Origin: Cyclobacteriaceae bacterium
GTDB lineage: Bacteria > Bacteroidota > Bacteroidia > Cytophagales > Cyclobacteriaceae
Direction of reading: 5' to 3'
Assembly: GCA_016786585.1 (NCBI GenBank)
Contig: JAEUUI010000015.1
Location: forward strand, 62,001-126,000
Length of the DNA stretch: 64,000 nt
Shown here: in pieces, positions 1 through 9,280 of the stretch
Layout: each line of letters starts with the position of its first letter
Position numbering within the stretch: position 1 is the stretch's first letter
Translations under genes and position numbers: made by a program
Notes under the pieces: model-generated
Databases searched by the model: none
The model's input: the letters and a program-made list of their open reading frames with translations, nothing else
Told to the model about the DNA's origin: nothing

Positions 1-953
1 GTCTTCCAATGGGTTTCTACCAGCCCGCACAACTTGTTCAAGACGCTAAGAAACATGGAGTCCACGTCCGGCCGATAGACATTAATCTTTCCCTGTGGGA
101 TAATATGCTGGAAGAGAAATCAGGCACATACTGCGCGTTGCGCCTCGGCTTCCGGCACATCAAGGGCCTGAAGCAGGCCGATATGGAACTGCTGATAGCC
201 AATCGTAAAGCCGGTTACAGATCGATTCAGCAATTGCGTGATGTGGGTTTGTCTGACGCGGCGTTACAAAAACTTTCTGACGCTGATGCATTCCGTTCAA
301 TCGGTTACGATCGGAGAGAAGCACTGTGGCATATATCGACAAGAGACTATCAGCCGCATACACTATTTGTTGATCAACAGATCAATGAGTTGTATGAAGA
401 GGGAGTTTTATTACCACAAATGAATGAATCAGAACATGTTGTTCAGGATTTTGCCGCGACATCGCTCTCACTTAAGGCTCACCCGGTAAGCTTTGTCCGT
501 GATGATCTTGAAAGGCTGCGTCTAGTTTCTACTGCTTCGCTGAAGGATGCCCGGGATGGGGATGTTGTCAAAGTAGCTGGCTTGATTTTAGTCAGGCAGC
601 GACCAGGAACTGCAAAGGGTGTTTGCTTTATAACCATTGAGGATGAAACGGGTGTTGCGAACCTGGTTGTTTTTCAAAGCTTGTTTGATCGCTACAGGAA
701 AGAGATCATCCAATCCAAGTTGCTGATGGTGGAAGGAAAGGTTCAGAAGGAAGGACCAGTCATCCACGTTATTGTCAAGAAATGCGTTGATCTCTCAAGG
801 ATGCTCAATAAGTTGGTGGCGGGTCAGACCGGATTGCCTTTAGTGAACAAACGGTCACGGTCTGATGAAACATCGTCTCCTGGACCTGATACCCGTAACA
901 AATCCCCGCAATCGATACCCGGGCTTTTCCCGGATGCACGAAACTTTCGCTAA
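1..953 (+). CDS. dnaE2: Error-prone DNA polymerase DnaE2/ImuC, C-terminal part (5' end outside window)
   Basis: The reading frame is already open at base 1 and gives the C-terminal ~317 residues of a DnaE2-type alpha subunit of DNA polymerase III. The first residues carry the family motif LPMGFYQPAQLVQDA, followed by helix-hairpin-helix-like segments (LRLGFRHIKGL). An OB-fold of the tRNA_anti type lies roughly 110-30 residues before the end (VKVAGLILVRQRPGTAKG, then FITIEDETGVANLVVF). DnaE2 performs mutagenic translesion synthesis with ImuA/ImuB in the SOS response; those partners would lie upstream, outside the window. The stop codon overlaps the convergent 85-aa gene by 4 bp. The next two genes are also DNA-repair genes. 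Identification is from motif recognition and is strong. Confidence 0.93.
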   Translation, partial: LPMGFYQPAQLVQDAKKHGVHVRPIDINLSLWDNMLEEKSGTYCALRLGFRHIKGLKQADMELLIANRKAGYRSIQQLRDVGLSDAALQKLSDADAFRSIGYDRREALWHISTRDYQPHTLFVDQQINELYEEGVLLPQMNESEHVVQDFAATSLSLKAHPVSFVRDDLERLRLVSTASLKDARDGDVVKVAGLILVRQRPGTAKGVCFITIEDETGVANLVVFQSLFDRYRKEIIQSKLLMVEGKVQKEGPVIHVIVKKCVDLSRMLNKLVAGQTGLPLVNKRSRSDETSSPGPDTRNKSPQSIPGLFPDARNFR

Positions 954-1207
954 TCCTCCTGCGGATCAAATCCTTCTTCCACGTAAAACTTGAAATTCTC
1001 CAGCAAGGGTATATCATTATCTGCCCATTCACTTACCTCATCTTCTCTAATGCCGAAGAAATACACGGCATCATTCAAATGACTCTCAGGGTAGACTTCC
1101 CTGTACGGTTTTAATGCGACGATATTGTTATCAATATGGCGATAGCGAATAAACTTATATCCTTCCAATATCCAGCTGTTCCAGATTTCGTGATTAAACT
1201 CTACCAT
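950..1207 (-). CDS. Small acidic protein of unknown function
   Basis: An 85-residue acidic protein, rich in aromatic residues, with no signal peptide and no membrane segment. I do not recognise a family. It starts 10 bp downstream of the endonuclease III-like gene on the same strand, so the two are probably co-transcribed. Its stop overlaps the convergent dnaE2 stop by 4 bp, and that tight packing supports it as a real gene. A link to DNA repair is suggested only by the neighbours. Confidence 0.6.
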   Translation of the reverse strand: MVEFNHEIWNSWILEGYKFIRYRHIDNNIVALKPYREVYPESHLNDAVYFFGIREDEVSEWADNDIPLLENFKFYVEEGFDPQED

Positions 1208-1217
1208 GGTTACACCG

Positions 1218-1982
1218 CTATCGTTTTTTCGAAACTGCTTTTGCGGGGGTGATGTTAGGCTTGGCTATCCCTTTTTTAACAGCCTTGCCTGACTTCTCCT
1301 TTGCTTTGGCTTCAGTTAATCTTTTTGTGTCAGCCTTCTTGAACAAAGGCTGTGTTGGAGTGCCATTACAATAAGCACAAACATTATTCATTACACACAA
1401 TTCATGCTTCGGATCAGTTGGGCGACAGATCTCGCGTCCGAGGTGCGAGATGGCCATCCCAACATCGCCCCAGTATTTCTTTTCGATGGCTTCCATTAAT
1501 TGTTTTTCAATCTTCTTTGGATCGCTTCCTGAAGCTACTCCTATACGGGGTGCGACTCGAACACCGTGAAGGTCTACAATAATCCCTTCTGCGGGGGCGC
1601 CAAGTTCTTTCATGATCACGCTGGCCGACTTTCTTCCAACACCTGGCAGCGCTGTGAGGTCTTCCATGGTTCGGGGAATGCTCTTTTCATCCCTAATCGC
1701 CTTGGCAATTTCAATGATCCATTTGGTCTTCTTGCGTGAACTACGAACACTCGAAATGAACTGTAATACGGTGTCATATTCAGCAGCCGCCAGTGCTTTG
1801 AAGTTCGGAAACTCCTCAAAAAACGGAGTTGTGACTTTGTTAATGTTCCGGTCTGAATCCTGGGCGGCCAGAACAACCATGATCACAAGCTGATAGGGAT
1901 TTTTGAAAGCTAGCGGGTGTGGAGTGTGTTTGTACTTTTTAATGAGCGGCTTGAATTCTTCTGTCCAGTTAATGGTTGCCAT
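1218..1982 (-). CDS. Endonuclease III-like HhH-GPD DNA glycosylase/AP lyase
   Basis: A 254-aa protein of the Nth superfamily, which excises damaged bases and nicks abasic sites. The HhH motif LPGVGRKSASVI is at about 112-123, with the expected catalytic Lys at about 118, and VDLHGVRV supplies the catalytic Asp at about 137. The C-terminal cluster region reads C186-x6-H193-x2-C196-x5-C202, so the second Cys of the usual C-x6-C-x2-C-x5-C ligand set is His, with an extra Cys at 205. A Lys/Ala-rich tail of about 45 residues follows. A longer frame opens at 2090, but the ATG at 1982 is preferred because homology begins at MATINW and the longer form would run into the divergent SRAP gene. It is followed by the 85-aa gene. 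Confidence 0.85.
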   Translation of the reverse strand: MATINWTEEFKPLIKKYKHTPHPLAFKNPYQLVIMVVLAAQDSDRNINKVTTPFFEEFPNFKALAAAEYDTVLQFISSVRSSRKKTKWIIEIAKAIRDEKSIPRTMEDLTALPGVGRKSASVIMKELGAPAEGIIVDLHGVRVAPRIGVASGSDPKKIEKQLMEAIEKKYWGDVGMAISHLGREICRPTDPKHELCVMNNVCAYCNGTPTQPLFKKADTKRLTEAKAKEKSGKAVKKGIAKPNITPAKAVSKKR

Positions 1983-1988
1983 GGTGTT

Positions 1989-2004
1989 GGGCGTTCGATC
2001 GCCC
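1989..2004. promoter_or_regulatory. Short inverted repeat in the divergent nth-like/SRAP intergenic region
   Basis: GGGCG and CGCCC arms of 5 bp are separated by TTCGAT, just upstream of the glycosylase start codon. It could form a small stem in the leader or bind a regulator. No canonical LexA box was recognised in the 109-bp region. Confidence 0.3.
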
Positions 2005-2078
2005 GATAAGATGCAGAAAAAGGCCGAAAATTGAAATAACAGAAAGTCTAATTCAAGCGACTTTTGGGTGTTACACGC

Positions 2079-2086
2079 TATCTTTA
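2079..2086 (+). promoter_or_regulatory. Candidate -7 box (TATCTTTA) of the SRAP gene
   Basis: TATCTTTA matches the Bacteroidota -7 consensus TAnnTTTG at 7 of 8 positions and lies 5 bp before the ATG at 2092, so the transcript would be nearly leaderless. No well-spaced -33 TTTG was found, so the call is weak. Confidence 0.3.
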
Positions 2087-2091
2087 CCACT

Positions 2092-3171
2092 ATGTGTTAC
2101 TACAAATCCGAAGTTGAACGATATAACGAATTGATGGAGCATTATAATGCCTCATTCGAGTCGATCACGGAGGATATGGACCTAATAAAGGAACGGTTTA
2201 CCGTCATGCTCAATAAAGACGATGCTCTTAAATCAATCGGCCTTGAGAATCCAAGCGAGTTAGGAACACAGCTTATTCAGTACAACCAAAAGGATGCCCT
2301 TCCTTCAAGCTTAACGAAACAGGAGTTGACCCAGATGCGTTGGTATCAACGCTTCCTGAGTGCGTATGATGACCCAACTACACATCACCGATACTATGAA
2401 AATGGATTCGATTTCTTTCCTACGCCAATTATCACCGCCGGAGAACCAGACAAGTTCAAGATGTTTAACTGGGGATTAGTTCCCTTCTTTTACAAGGATG
2501 AAGCGTCTGCGATGAAGAGCAGACTCAGTACACTGAACTGCATTTCGGAGGAGATGTGGAATAAATCGTCTTTCAAAGACGCTATCGCTAAAAGCCAGCG
2601 CTGCCTGATACCAGTGACGGGATTTTTCGAGTGGCGGTGGCTTGACGAAGAGGGGACAGTGAAGATTCCATATTACGTGACCTTCCGTGACGGTAAACTT
2701 AGATCAATGGCTGGCTTATATAATCGGTGGAAGAATCCAACGACGGGAGAATACTATTATAGTTATACTTTGCTAACCTGTCGTGCAAATACGATCATGG
2801 ATTACGTTCACAATGCCAAAAAACGGATGCCGGTTTTTATCCATAAGGATGATGAGAAGGATTGGCTAAATCGTGATTTGAGCAAGGCGGAGATTACAGA
2901 TCTGTGTCAACCGTTTGATGATCCTGGGATGCGTGCCTATACCATTTCCAAGATGTTAACAACGCGCAACATCAACCTCAATGTTCCTGAGCTGTTGCAA
3001 CCTTTTAACTACAACGTTGCCATTCAGGAGGCAAAAGAATTTCTTGAGCGAAAAGAAAGGAAGAAAGCAATGGAGGCTTTTAATAACGTCATTACTGGCC
3101 AAAAGATGACAGAAGAACATTTGCGGATAGCAGCAGCGCAAGAAATTATATCAGAATTGTCAATCGCGTGA
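2092..3171 (+). CDS. SRAP domain protein (YedK/HMCES family), abasic-site crosslinking
   Basis: A 359-aa SRAP protein. This family forms a thiazolidine crosslink with abasic sites in single-stranded DNA through the N-terminal Cys2. Here the ATG at 2092 gives MCYYKS, placing Cys at position 2 as the chemistry requires; this decides the start over the in-frame codon at 2068. The active-site Glu is in GFFEWRW (E180) and the catalytic His precedes NAKKRMPVF (H240). It is longer than E. coli YedK (about 220 aa), with an insert at about 20-100 and a helical tail after about 300, as is common in Bacteroidota. It is divergent from the endonuclease III-like gene, so three repair genes sit together. 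Confidence 0.9.
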   Translation: MCYYKSEVERYNELMEHYNASFESITEDMDLIKERFTVMLNKDDALKSIGLENPSELGTQLIQYNQKDALPSSLTKQELTQMRWYQRFLSAYDDPTTHHRYYENGFDFFPTPIITAGEPDKFKMFNWGLVPFFYKDEASAMKSRLSTLNCISEEMWNKSSFKDAIAKSQRCLIPVTGFFEWRWLDEEGTVKIPYYVTFRDGKLRSMAGLYNRWKNPTTGEYYYSYTLLTCRANTIMDYVHNAKKRMPVFIHKDDEKDWLNRDLSKAEITDLCQPFDDPGMRAYTISKMLTTRNINLNVPELLQPFNYNVAIQEAKEFLERKERKKAMEAFNNVITGQKMTEEHLRIAAAQEIISELSIA

Positions 3172-3477
3172 TCGCTTCGTCATAGCATTTTATTCAACTT
3201 TGCAGCGTGCTTATCCAAGTTTTGAATGAGTTTATTAAGATTAAAGTTGTAGTATAAATATTGCGCTGCACCTTCACAAGCTTAGGGGTAACTCATATTA
3301 ATTGGTTGTGATGAAATTGTGTCACGAATTGGTAGTGATCTAATCTTCTAAAAAAATGCTCCAAAGTTGGGAGTTTAAGATACGTTTATGCGCTATGTAC
3401 TGTCCATTGCATATCTTTTTCGTAATTAAGTATTATATTACTCTTCGCCAGTCGGTCGCTTTGAAACTCTGAATATT
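3172..3477. other. Intergenic stretch without a recognisable gene
   Basis: This AT-rich 306-bp stretch has no convincing ORF. A -7-like TATCTTTT occurs at 3412-3419 and could serve the secreted protein starting at 3478, but no good -33 element was found. No structured RNA was recognised. Confidence 0.4.
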
Positions 3478-5028
3478 TTGTTAAAATTCCTGCTCTGTAT
3501 TGTCATCCTTCTTTTGCCTGTAGTTAGCTGGGCACAAAGTGACAGCTTGAATTTGCCTTATGACACCTTAACCGCAGGCGTGAGTGCAAAAATAGATTCA
3601 CTCCATGATCGTTTCGCTTTGGAGTCTAACGGCATCAAACAATATTATGTCGCACAAAAGGAAGAAATCAGCCGATTAAAACAACTGTACTTGGAGAATG
3701 TAGATAATTCGAAACGGATTAATGCTACCCGTCAGGGAGTAGCTGTTAATGTTCTTGATACGCTCAGACGTCCTGATGTAGAGAGCTACTCGAAAAAGAT
3801 CGACAGCCTTGACCAGCAGCTAGCGCTCCTGGAAGATGAAACCATAAAGGGTATCGATTCCCTGAAAAGTAAAATCACTAGTCAACTTAACAAGCTCGAC
3901 CTTCCTAAAGAGATGCAAGGCAAAGCTTCAAAGTTTACGGCTGCCATGGACAAGGTGAGCGTTCCCGCTTTCGACTCAGATATTGCGGGTAAGCTTGGCC
4001 TTGATAAAATTAACTCCGGAATGCCCGACATCACGGGTAAGCTGCCGAATACGAATGTTTCCGGGGTAAATGTTCCGAGCGTTAATACCGGTCTTCCGGG
4101 AACAGATGTCAAACTGCCGGACGTAAACGGAAATTTGCCGACAACCGATTTGAACACCGGCAAACTGACTGATGTTACCGGCCAGGCGGGCGATGTGCAA
4201 AAACAAGTGCAGGACGTTACGGGCTCGCAGGAAGGTTTGGGTAAAGCACTTGAAAACAAAGCGGCTGACCAGGTAAAAGGAATTCCGGATCAAAAGCTTC
4301 CGGAAGTTCCGGGCATGCCGGGCGGAGTTCCGCAAAACAGTGCCGATGCACAAAAGCAGGTTCTTGACATGGCGAAGAAAGAAGCGGTGAATCACTTTGC
4401 GGGAAAAGAACAGGTGTTGATGGGTGCGATGGAGAAGATGAGCAAGTACAAGCAGAAGTACAGCAGCGTGAGCAGTTTGAAAGACATCGAAAATCAAAAG
4501 CGTTATAATGAATTAAAAGGCAAGCCGCTGCGAGAACGATTAGTACCTGCGTTGACCTTGCAGTTTCAGAGCTGGCAATATTTTATGCTGGATGTTAATC
4601 CGTCCGTTGCGTATCGCTTCACAACACGTTTCAAGGCTGGGCTGGGGTGGAACCAGCGGATCGCGTTTGATATTCCGCAACGGAAGTATGACGACAACGG
4701 TCGCGTGTTTGGGTTCCGGTCGTACGGTGAGTATGAATTAAAAAAAGGCTTTGGCTTCCGGCTCGATGTTGAATCGATGTATACACCCGAGAAACATCGC
4801 TACCCGGTATTGGATGTTACTCCGGAGCGCAGCTGGGTTTGGGGAGCCTTGGTGGGTATCAAGCAAAAGTATCCGATCTACAAGAAGCTGATGGGCAATG
4901 CGCAGATCATGTACAACATCTTCGACAAAGATCATCGCAGCCCCTACACCGACCGGGTGAATTTCCGGATTGGTATCGAGTTCACAATGAAGAAAAAGCC
5001 AGCCAAAAAGACTACTCCATCTTCTTAG
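3478..5028 (+). CDS. Secreted protein with low-complexity repeats and a predicted outer-membrane beta-rich C-terminus
   Basis: A 516-aa protein that begins with TTG. No closer in-frame ATG precedes the hydrophobic signal peptide, which ends at VVSWAQS. Residues about 30-150 are helical or coiled. About 170-300 is a low-complexity region rich in Gly, Pro, Asp and Val with recurring elements such as KLPDVNGNLP. The last ~170 residues have alternating aromatic/polar strands (YRFTTRFKAGLGWNQR, FRIGIEFTMKKK) that suggest an outer-membrane beta-barrel or porin-like domain. It precedes the giant YD-repeat genes on the same strand, so a role in their secretion or anchoring is possible but is only inferred. 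No named family was recognised. Confidence 0.75.
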   Translation: MLKFLLCIVILLLPVVSWAQSDSLNLPYDTLTAGVSAKIDSLHDRFALESNGIKQYYVAQKEEISRLKQLYLENVDNSKRINATRQGVAVNVLDTLRRPDVESYSKKIDSLDQQLALLEDETIKGIDSLKSKITSQLNKLDLPKEMQGKASKFTAAMDKVSVPAFDSDIAGKLGLDKINSGMPDITGKLPNTNVSGVNVPSVNTGLPGTDVKLPDVNGNLPTTDLNTGKLTDVTGQAGDVQKQVQDVTGSQEGLGKALENKAADQVKGIPDQKLPEVPGMPGGVPQNSADAQKQVLDMAKKEAVNHFAGKEQVLMGAMEKMSKYKQKYSSVSSLKDIENQKRYNELKGKPLRERLVPALTLQFQSWQYFMLDVNPSVAYRFTTRFKAGLGWNQRIAFDIPQRKYDDNGRVFGFRSYGEYELKKGFGFRLDVESMYTPEKHRYPVLDVTPERSWVWGALVGIKQKYPIYKKLMGNAQIMYNIFDKDHRSPYTDRVNFRIGIEFTMKKKPAKKTTPSS

Positions 5029-5105
5029 GAATTCCGCTCATCAAAAATTAACGAAAACTTTTTGTGCCAAAATCAATAAGAATTGGCCATTTCAATTCAA
5101 CGACA

Positions 5106-5120
5106 TAGGAGTTACTCCTA
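5106..5120. promoter_or_regulatory. Inverted repeat TAGGAGTTACTCCTA before the YD-repeat gene
   Basis: Perfect 7-bp arms (TAGGAGT/ACTCCTA) flank one central base, 65 bp upstream of the ATG at 5186. A near-identical copy lies at 37673-37687. It may be an operator or another short recurring motif; the function is unknown. Confidence 0.35.
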
Positions 5121-5185
5121 TTCAGGATTATGAAATCCGGTTGAATCGTGCATCTTGTACTCGTAACCTTATAAACCTCATCCCG

Positions 5186-8100
5186 ATGAGAAGAACCCCC
5201 CTTCTAATCCTCATCCTGTGTGCAGCGTATTTACCTGCTTTTTCACAGGGTGAAATTCCTGTTGATATGTATACAGGAACTCCATCTATCTCACTACCCA
5301 TTTGGACCGTTGCGAGCGGAAGTGTATCGATTCCTATTTCACTATCATATAATGCAAATGCTCTTCAGCAAAGATTGCCGGTTGGACCGGGCTGGTCATT
5401 GAGTGCTGGTGGTTCAGTAAGTCGCGAGGTGAGAAGTTTTCCCGATGATGAGACTGGAACGGTAAAGGGTTGGATGTACACCGTGAGTGGATTCACATCG
5501 GCAGCAGCTACAATTGATGGATTCACAATAACCGCAGATACCATTGCCGGCACCTCTATTACGGATGAGAGCGCAGACTATACCAAGATAAACGGATTTG
5601 CCTATGGAGTGGACACCGAACCAGATGTCTTCAATTACAATGTTGAAGGCTATACAGGCAGCTTTGTTCTAGGTACGGATATGCTTCCTCACGGTATTCC
5701 TCATCAGGATGTCAAAATTGAATACGAAACTGTCAGTTCTACCGACAAACAAATTATTGGGTTTACTATCACCACTCCTCAAGGTTACGTATATAGTTTC
5801 TATTCGTTGGTGAATGTCAACAAAAATTCTGGACCTTCTGGTCAAGGATTTGGTACGTACTATACACGTACCGAATACGACCAATATTCCACTTCCGTTA
5901 GCTATACTACTGAGTGGAAACTTACCAGTGTGTATGGACCGGACGGATCGAATATAATTTTTACTTACGTGAATGGACTTTCAACTAGTTCAAACGATAT
6001 TAAGGAAATAGCGCTTTACCAAAGCCCAGACGCGTCCTACGCAGCTTCTTTAAGGAAAGATGCTTTGTATTATGAAGCTTACAGGATGGGAAGCAGCAGG
6101 GCTACACTTTTACCTGCCACTATCACTGGCTCCAATGGCTCAAAAGTTGAATTCGTTTATACTAATTTCCTACTTAAGTCTATCAATATCAGTGATGATC
6201 GGAGAGGCACAACCCCAACAGAGCGATTCATCAAGAATTTCGCGCTCGAACACGTGCCGATCATTTATGCCACAGATATTTACGGATACAATCCAGTTGA
6301 AGTGGTTGAATTTCTTCAATCAGTGACCGAAAATTCCGGTTGTGATCGCATACCCCCGTACAAATTTGAATATGCAGGGGTTCATCAAAGCCAGTATAAC
6401 CCTGGATACTATTTGCCCATGCCGAAGGGTACCGACCTTTGGGGGTATCCAAACGGTAGAACACAAGAACATGCCATTCCTAAAATTTATATTTACCCAG
6501 ACGAGGCTGCCTCAGAACGTTACCGCACTTCTCCAATACCGGTACCGATAGGACGGGAGTACATTTTAGATGGGGTTAGTCGCGAGAGCTCCGGTTCAGC
6601 AATGCGGCTGGGAACTTTACAAACAATTACCAGTCCTGAAGGAGGGACTACCAGCTTTGAATTTGAGGCTAATAGTTACATTGACGGTAGGACTGGCTTA
6701 GAGGAAGTTGCCGGCGGACTGCGCATTCGTTCGATCAGTTATTTCGATGGATTTAATCATACACCCATTAAGAAGACGTTTGAGTATGGACAAGGTCAAC
6801 TAATACGAAAACCTATTTATGCGATGCCGGCATATCGTTACAAGGATGCTGGCGGTGCTGCCTACGATCGTACATATACAAATCCAAGCATGACAGACGA
6901 ACAAAAGTGGAAATACCTCACGGTAAGAACTTCGTTTGACCTTAGCCCTGGTGAAACTACCCATGGCAGCGTGGTTGGCTACAAAACAGTCACCGTCAGA
7001 CGGCCCGGCGCAGGATATTCTGTGCATGAATTTTACGTTCCGGCGGCCTATGGACAGACAAGTCACGGAAAATGGAAACCTGCATCTGTTCGGTTTGCCC
7101 GACCATCTTCGGTTTCATTAGGAATCGCCACCGATGTATCCGGCACAGGTAATACAGCGGGAGGTGGGCCGTGGACGTTCCCGTTTAGTCCCAGTCCGGA
7201 TTACGACTATCAACGCGGGCTTCAATGGCGAAAATCTGACTATGATGAATCAAACAACCTTGTTCGGAGAACCGTAACTACCTATCAGGATATCTATAAG
7301 GTAGGGACTGCGCCTACAAAAGTTTGGGGCTTGCGATATGAGCGCCTGCCGGGATGCGATCCATCAAGCAGAATATTCTTCTATGGTAAGTATGGGATGT
7401 TAACGGATGCCGAACGGGTTCCTCAGAAGGAAGTCAATATCATTTATGATCCAAGCACATCAACCTATTTAAAGGATTCCGCTGAGTACTTTTATGACAG
7501 CCCTAACCATAAGTACCTTTCGAAGGTCAGGCGGTATACGAGCGACGGTAAAATCTACACCAGCTACGTGAAGTATGCTAAAGACTATTCATCAACTAAT
7601 TCGGGCAACGCAGACGCAATAGCTATTTACTACGCGCCAGTTTTTAACAGACCTGGGTTAGTAATCGAAAGCTATGAAACAATGAAAAAGGCCGCCGACT
7701 CTGCCGAATACGTAATCAGCGGTTCAGCAGTTAAACTTAGCGCTATGGGAATGGGTGCACAGTGGCAACTGGTGCGGTCAAGCTGGCAACTCAAAACAAA
7801 TCCGCCTATTTTGTTAAGCTCTTTTGTTCCGGCTTCCGTGATAACTGATGGATATGGGGCATCGAAGTTCAAAATTGACCTTCGTTACGAACGCATGGAT
7901 TCTATCCTGTCGTACTCACTAATTGGTAATGTAAAGGCTACTACTAGCCCGATGTCAAGAAAATCGGTAGTCACAGGGTACGGCTATTCTTCGACAATCC
8001 CGATTGTTCAACTGTTTAACGCTCAGTTAGGAAGCGCTACAGAAATTCAGGCTGCGTTTTCAGATTTTGAAACCTCAACTGATTTTGATTTTACCGGTTC

Positions 8101-9268
8101 AACGTACTATTACGGAACCGGGCATACCGGATTAAAAGCTTTTTATGCCAAAGAGTCCTTGAGTAAAGTCATTACCCGAGCACCGGCAGTTTCAAACTAC
8201 CTGGTTTCTTTCTGGGCAAAAACAAATACCGCATTTACGTTAAAAGTTTCGCTTCAGCCCGCAGCCGGTGGTACGGAATATTCGTATGTAAATGTCAGTG
8301 TTCCGAACACAAGTTCAGAATATAAATATATTCAGGCGGTAGTTCCCTTGACAAGTGTGCCCGCTGCACCAGGTCAGTTTAAAGTTGTTTTACAAGCGTC
8401 TAGTTTGCCAGCCCCACCGGCTGGAAATCCTTCCGCAGGACAACTTTCAACTACCCTGGTAAACGTGATTGATGATGTATTCTTTTACCCGGAAAATACT
8501 GACATGGTCGCCACGACATATGTAATACCATATGGCGCCGCTTCGGTGACCAGTTCAAACGGTAATACCTCTTTTCAGGAATATGATAAGCTGGGTCGTC
8601 CAAGGTATTTATTTGACCGCGAGCGTAACATACTGAAAAGGATTAGTTACAACTACTCGCTTTCGTCACCGCTAAATGCCGCATTCACCTTAAATGCGAG
8701 TCCAGAAGTGAATGTACCGGTCACGTTTTCCGCTGTGGCTAGTCCGTGTGTAACTGAAACAATAACATATGAGTGGGATTGGGGAACAGGTACTTTTGTT
8801 TCGGGAACGGCTTCGCAAAACCATACATTCACTGCCCCGGGAACATATGCTATTCGGCTTAGGACTAGCAGCATATCCAATGGGGCAGTCGTTGCCACAA
8901 AAACATTCAATGTAGTTCACCCGCCGTTACTGGCCGACATTTGCGCCAAAGGTGTTAATACGTTTATTGGAACAACGCCTTCCACGTATTATTCCTGTAC
9001 TGAAATAACGGCATCTCCTCCAACATCATCCGGTGTCATTTTCAGGGTCACGCCGTCAAACGCAATTTCAGGAGAGACGTTTAGTTATCAGTGGCAGATC
9101 ACAGACCTTGCGACACTTAACTGGGTTTACATCGGTACGAACTCAAACCAGTTCACATATTCTAAAGTATTGCCGAGCACGAAAAGTTTTGCAGTGCGCT
9201 GTACGGTTACCTCTAATTTGGGACGGTCAGTCATTTCAACCAGCAAGGAAGTGATAGTTACCCCTTAA
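5186..9268 (+). CDS. Giant secreted YD-repeat/RHS-like protein with PKD and Ig-like C-terminal domains
   Basis: A 1360-aa extracellular protein. The start is the ATG at 5186, which places a clean signal peptide (RTPLLILILCAAYLPAFSQG) at the N-terminus; an upstream TTG at 5141 would bury it. The N-terminal module (IPVDMYTGTPSISLPIW...GPGWSL) is the typical opening of Bacteroidota RHS-type proteins, followed by long YD-type beta repeats. A PKD domain is seen near 1165-1235 (ITYEWDWGTGTFVSGTASQN, then HTFTAPGTYAIRL), then an Ig-like domain to the end. No toxin domain is present, so this looks like the structural or shell partner of the toxin-bearing gene at 9682. It is co-directional with 9281 (12-bp gap) and 9682. 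Confidence 0.85.
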   Translation: MRRTPLLILILCAAYLPAFSQGEIPVDMYTGTPSISLPIWTVASGSVSIPISLSYNANALQQRLPVGPGWSLSAGGSVSREVRSFPDDETGTVKGWMYTVSGFTSAAATIDGFTITADTIAGTSITDESADYTKINGFAYGVDTEPDVFNYNVEGYTGSFVLGTDMLPHGIPHQDVKIEYETVSSTDKQIIGFTITTPQGYVYSFYSLVNVNKNSGPSGQGFGTYYTRTEYDQYSTSVSYTTEWKLTSVYGPDGSNIIFTYVNGLSTSSNDIKEIALYQSPDASYAASLRKDALYYEAYRMGSSRATLLPATITGSNGSKVEFVYTNFLLKSINISDDRRGTTPTERFIKNFALEHVPIIYATDIYGYNPVEVVEFLQSVTENSGCDRIPPYKFEYAGVHQSQYNPGYYLPMPKGTDLWGYPNGRTQEHAIPKIYIYPDEAASERYRTSPIPVPIGREYILDGVSRESSGSAMRLGTLQTITSPEGGTTSFEFEANSYIDGRTGLEEVAGGLRIRSISYFDGFNHTPIKKTFEYGQGQLIRKPIYAMPAYRYKDAGGAAYDRTYTNPSMTDEQKWKYLTVRTSFDLSPGETTHGSVVGYKTVTVRRPGAGYSVHEFYVPAAYGQTSHGKWKPASVRFARPSSVSLGIATDVSGTGNTAGGGPWTFPFSPSPDYDYQRGLQWRKSDYDESNNLVRRTVTTYQDIYKVGTAPTKVWGLRYERLPGCDPSSRIFFYGKYGMLTDAERVPQKEVNIIYDPSTSTYLKDSAEYFYDSPNHKYLSKVRRYTSDGKIYTSYVKYAKDYSSTNSGNADAIAIYYAPVFNRPGLVIESYETMKKAADSAEYVISGSAVKLSAMGMGAQWQLVRSSWQLKTNPPILLSSFVPASVITDGYGASKFKIDLRYERMDSILSYSLIGNVKATTSPMSRKSVVTGYGYSSTIPIVQLFNAQLGSATEIQAAFSDFETSTDFDFTGSTYYYGTGHTGLKAFYAKESLSKVITRAPAVSNYLVSFWAKTNTAFTLKVSLQPAAGGTEYSYVNVSVPNTSSEYKYIQAVVPLTSVPAAPGQFKVVLQASSLPAPPAGNPSAGQLSTTLVNVIDDVFFYPENTDMVATTYVIPYGAASVTSSNGNTSFQEYDKLGRPRYLFDRERNILKRISYNYSLSSPLNAAFTLNASPEVNVPVTFSAVASPCVTETITYEWDWGTGTFVSGTASQNHTFTAPGTYAIRLRTSSISNGAVVATKTFNVVHPPLLADICAKGVNTFIGTTPSTYYSCTEITASPPTSSGVIFRVTPSNAISGETFSYQWQITDLATLNWVYIGTNSNQFTYSKVLPSTKSFAVRCTVTSNLGRSVISTSKEVIVTP

Positions 9269-9280
9269 AACAGAAACATT

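Noticed and set aside
3976-4497. 173-aa minus-strand ORF
   Set aside because: Antisense to the low-complexity part of the 516-aa secreted protein.
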